Of a stretch of DNA of 22,806 bases, positions 22,220 to 22,806 are shown piece after piece. Both the position numbers and the translations under genes were made by a program. The stretch's first letter is position 1. Each line of letters opens with the position of its first letter. The notes below the pieces were generated by a model. The model was not told the DNA's origin. It did not search any database and was given only the letters and a program-made list of their open reading frames with translations. The stretch comes from JAUNKE01 sp041853585 (GTDB lineage Bacteria; Bacillota; Clostridia; Peptostreptococcales; Filifactoraceae). Location of the stretch: assembly GCA_041853585.1 (NCBI GenBank), contig JBGZSM010000003.1, positions 1-22,806 of the forward strand, read 5' to 3'.

Positions 22220-22630
22220 AGTCCCCTCCTAAGTATAAAATTTTATGATTAATTTCTCTTGTAACAAAAAGAAATCAAAACCAACTCCAAAAAAAAATAC
22301 TACTCCTCACTACTATACATAATCGTTATATTAAATTGATGCTCTGTTCAAATGCATATTTATCCTATTGCTAAGATGTATATATAAAACAATGAACTTA
22401 AAGTAAAAATCTCTAGCTAAAAAATTTTTTATACAAAATATGGATTTGCTATTGAAATTTAGGTTTTCAAAATAAGTAAAAAGTTTCAGTTAAAATTCTA
22501 TACATCATCAGCAGTTTTCGTTCTTAAAAATAAGCTAAAATAGAAAAGTCAAAGAAAATTTGAAAAATGGTCACTTCATTGAATTAAGTATATCACAGAA
22601 AGCGTTTGAAATGCAAACTATAATTTTCAG
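22220..22630 (-). other. Upstream region of the AGCS symporter
   Basis: About 410 very AT-rich bases with no gene. Several weak promoter candidates for the symporter are visible on the minus strand, for instance TTTACT-N17-TATATA (near 22377-22405), TTGAAC-N15-TATAAC (near 22325-22351) and TTGCAT-N18 with an extended -10 TGATATACT (near 22589-22618). I cannot rank them. A 14-base palindrome TAAAAAATTTTTTA is at 22418-22431. No glycine riboswitch or T-box pattern was found. Confidence 0.35.
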
Positions 22631-22661
22631 AAAAATAAAAAGCACCCAAAATATTGGATGC
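22631..22661 (-). terminator. Terminator of the tRNA-Ile/tRNA-Phe transcript
   Basis: Minus strand stem GCATCCAA / TTGGGTGC (8 bp with one U-G pair, 4-base loop) followed by TTTTTATTTTT, five bases after the tRNA-Phe CCA end. Confidence 0.85.
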
Positions 22662-22665
22662 AATT

Positions 22666-22741
<76 letters not shown>

Positions 22742-22742
22742 A

Positions 22743-22806
<64 letters not shown>

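Noticed and set aside
22220..22630. Possible glycine riboswitch or T-box ahead of the AGCS symporter
   Set aside because: No conserved glycine aptamer core or T-box sequence could be found on the minus strand.

Overview
This window reads as a low-GC, anaerobic member of the Firmicutes, class Clostridia. The evidence is the classic Gram-positive rimP-nusA-ylxR-ylxQ-infB-rbfA-nrnA-truB-ribF-rpsO-pnp order, strong GGAGG ribosome binding sites, a thiamine operon that uses ThiH (the anaerobic tyrosine lyase) rather than ThiO, a small clostridial 2[4Fe-4S] ferredoxin, and a catabolic-type glutamate dehydrogenase that closely resembles GluD of Peptostreptococcaceae as I remember it. An amino-acid-fermenting, perhaps oral or gut, Peptostreptococcaceae-like species fits, but the genus cannot be fixed from the sequence alone.

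Layout. (1) 253-10984, minus strand: a translation and RNA-processing operon. A strong extended -10 promoter at 10979-11007 and a leader hairpin (10926-10951) precede rimP. Genes are tightly packed, several with overlapping ends, down to ribF. rpsO has its own extended -10 promoter and a structured leader, and an intrinsic terminator/attenuator separates rpsO from pnp. (2) 11245-15020, minus strand: a TPP-riboswitch-controlled thiSFGHE operon that makes the thiazole half of thiamine and joins it to the pyrimidine half. thiC, thiD and thiI are not in this window. (3) 15145-18393, plus strand: two tandem, related methyl-accepting chemotaxis receptors, both broken. The first has one frameshift in its second membrane segment. 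The second is heavily decayed. Each is preceded by a nearly identical TTAAC-N15-(G/T)CCGAAAA box that looks like a sigma-28 (sigma-D) flagellar/chemotaxis promoter. (4) 18426-20141: a 56-residue ferredoxin (minus), too short for ordinary ORF cut-offs, transcribed divergently from gluD (plus), with an 8-bp palindrome between their promoters. (5) 20142-20818: a long non-coding stretch with two strong hairpins. (6) 20819-22219, minus: a sodium:alanine/glycine (AGCS) symporter. (7) 22666-22806, minus: tRNA-Phe(GAA) preceded by tRNA-Ile(GAU), cut by the window edge, followed by a terminator.

Functionally, the first block couples ribosome assembly, initiation, transcription elongation and RNA turnover. 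The gluD/ferredoxin/AGCS block fits amino-acid fermentation: uptake of alanine or glycine, oxidative deamination of glutamate and low-potential electron transfer. I find no clearly new multi-gene system. The most informative unusual signals are the decaying chemoreceptor pair with conserved sigma-28-like boxes, the RNA structures of the rimP, rpsO and pnp leaders, the palindrome between fdx and gluD, and terminal-repeat-like sequence at 1-130 that may mark an insertion element just outside the window.
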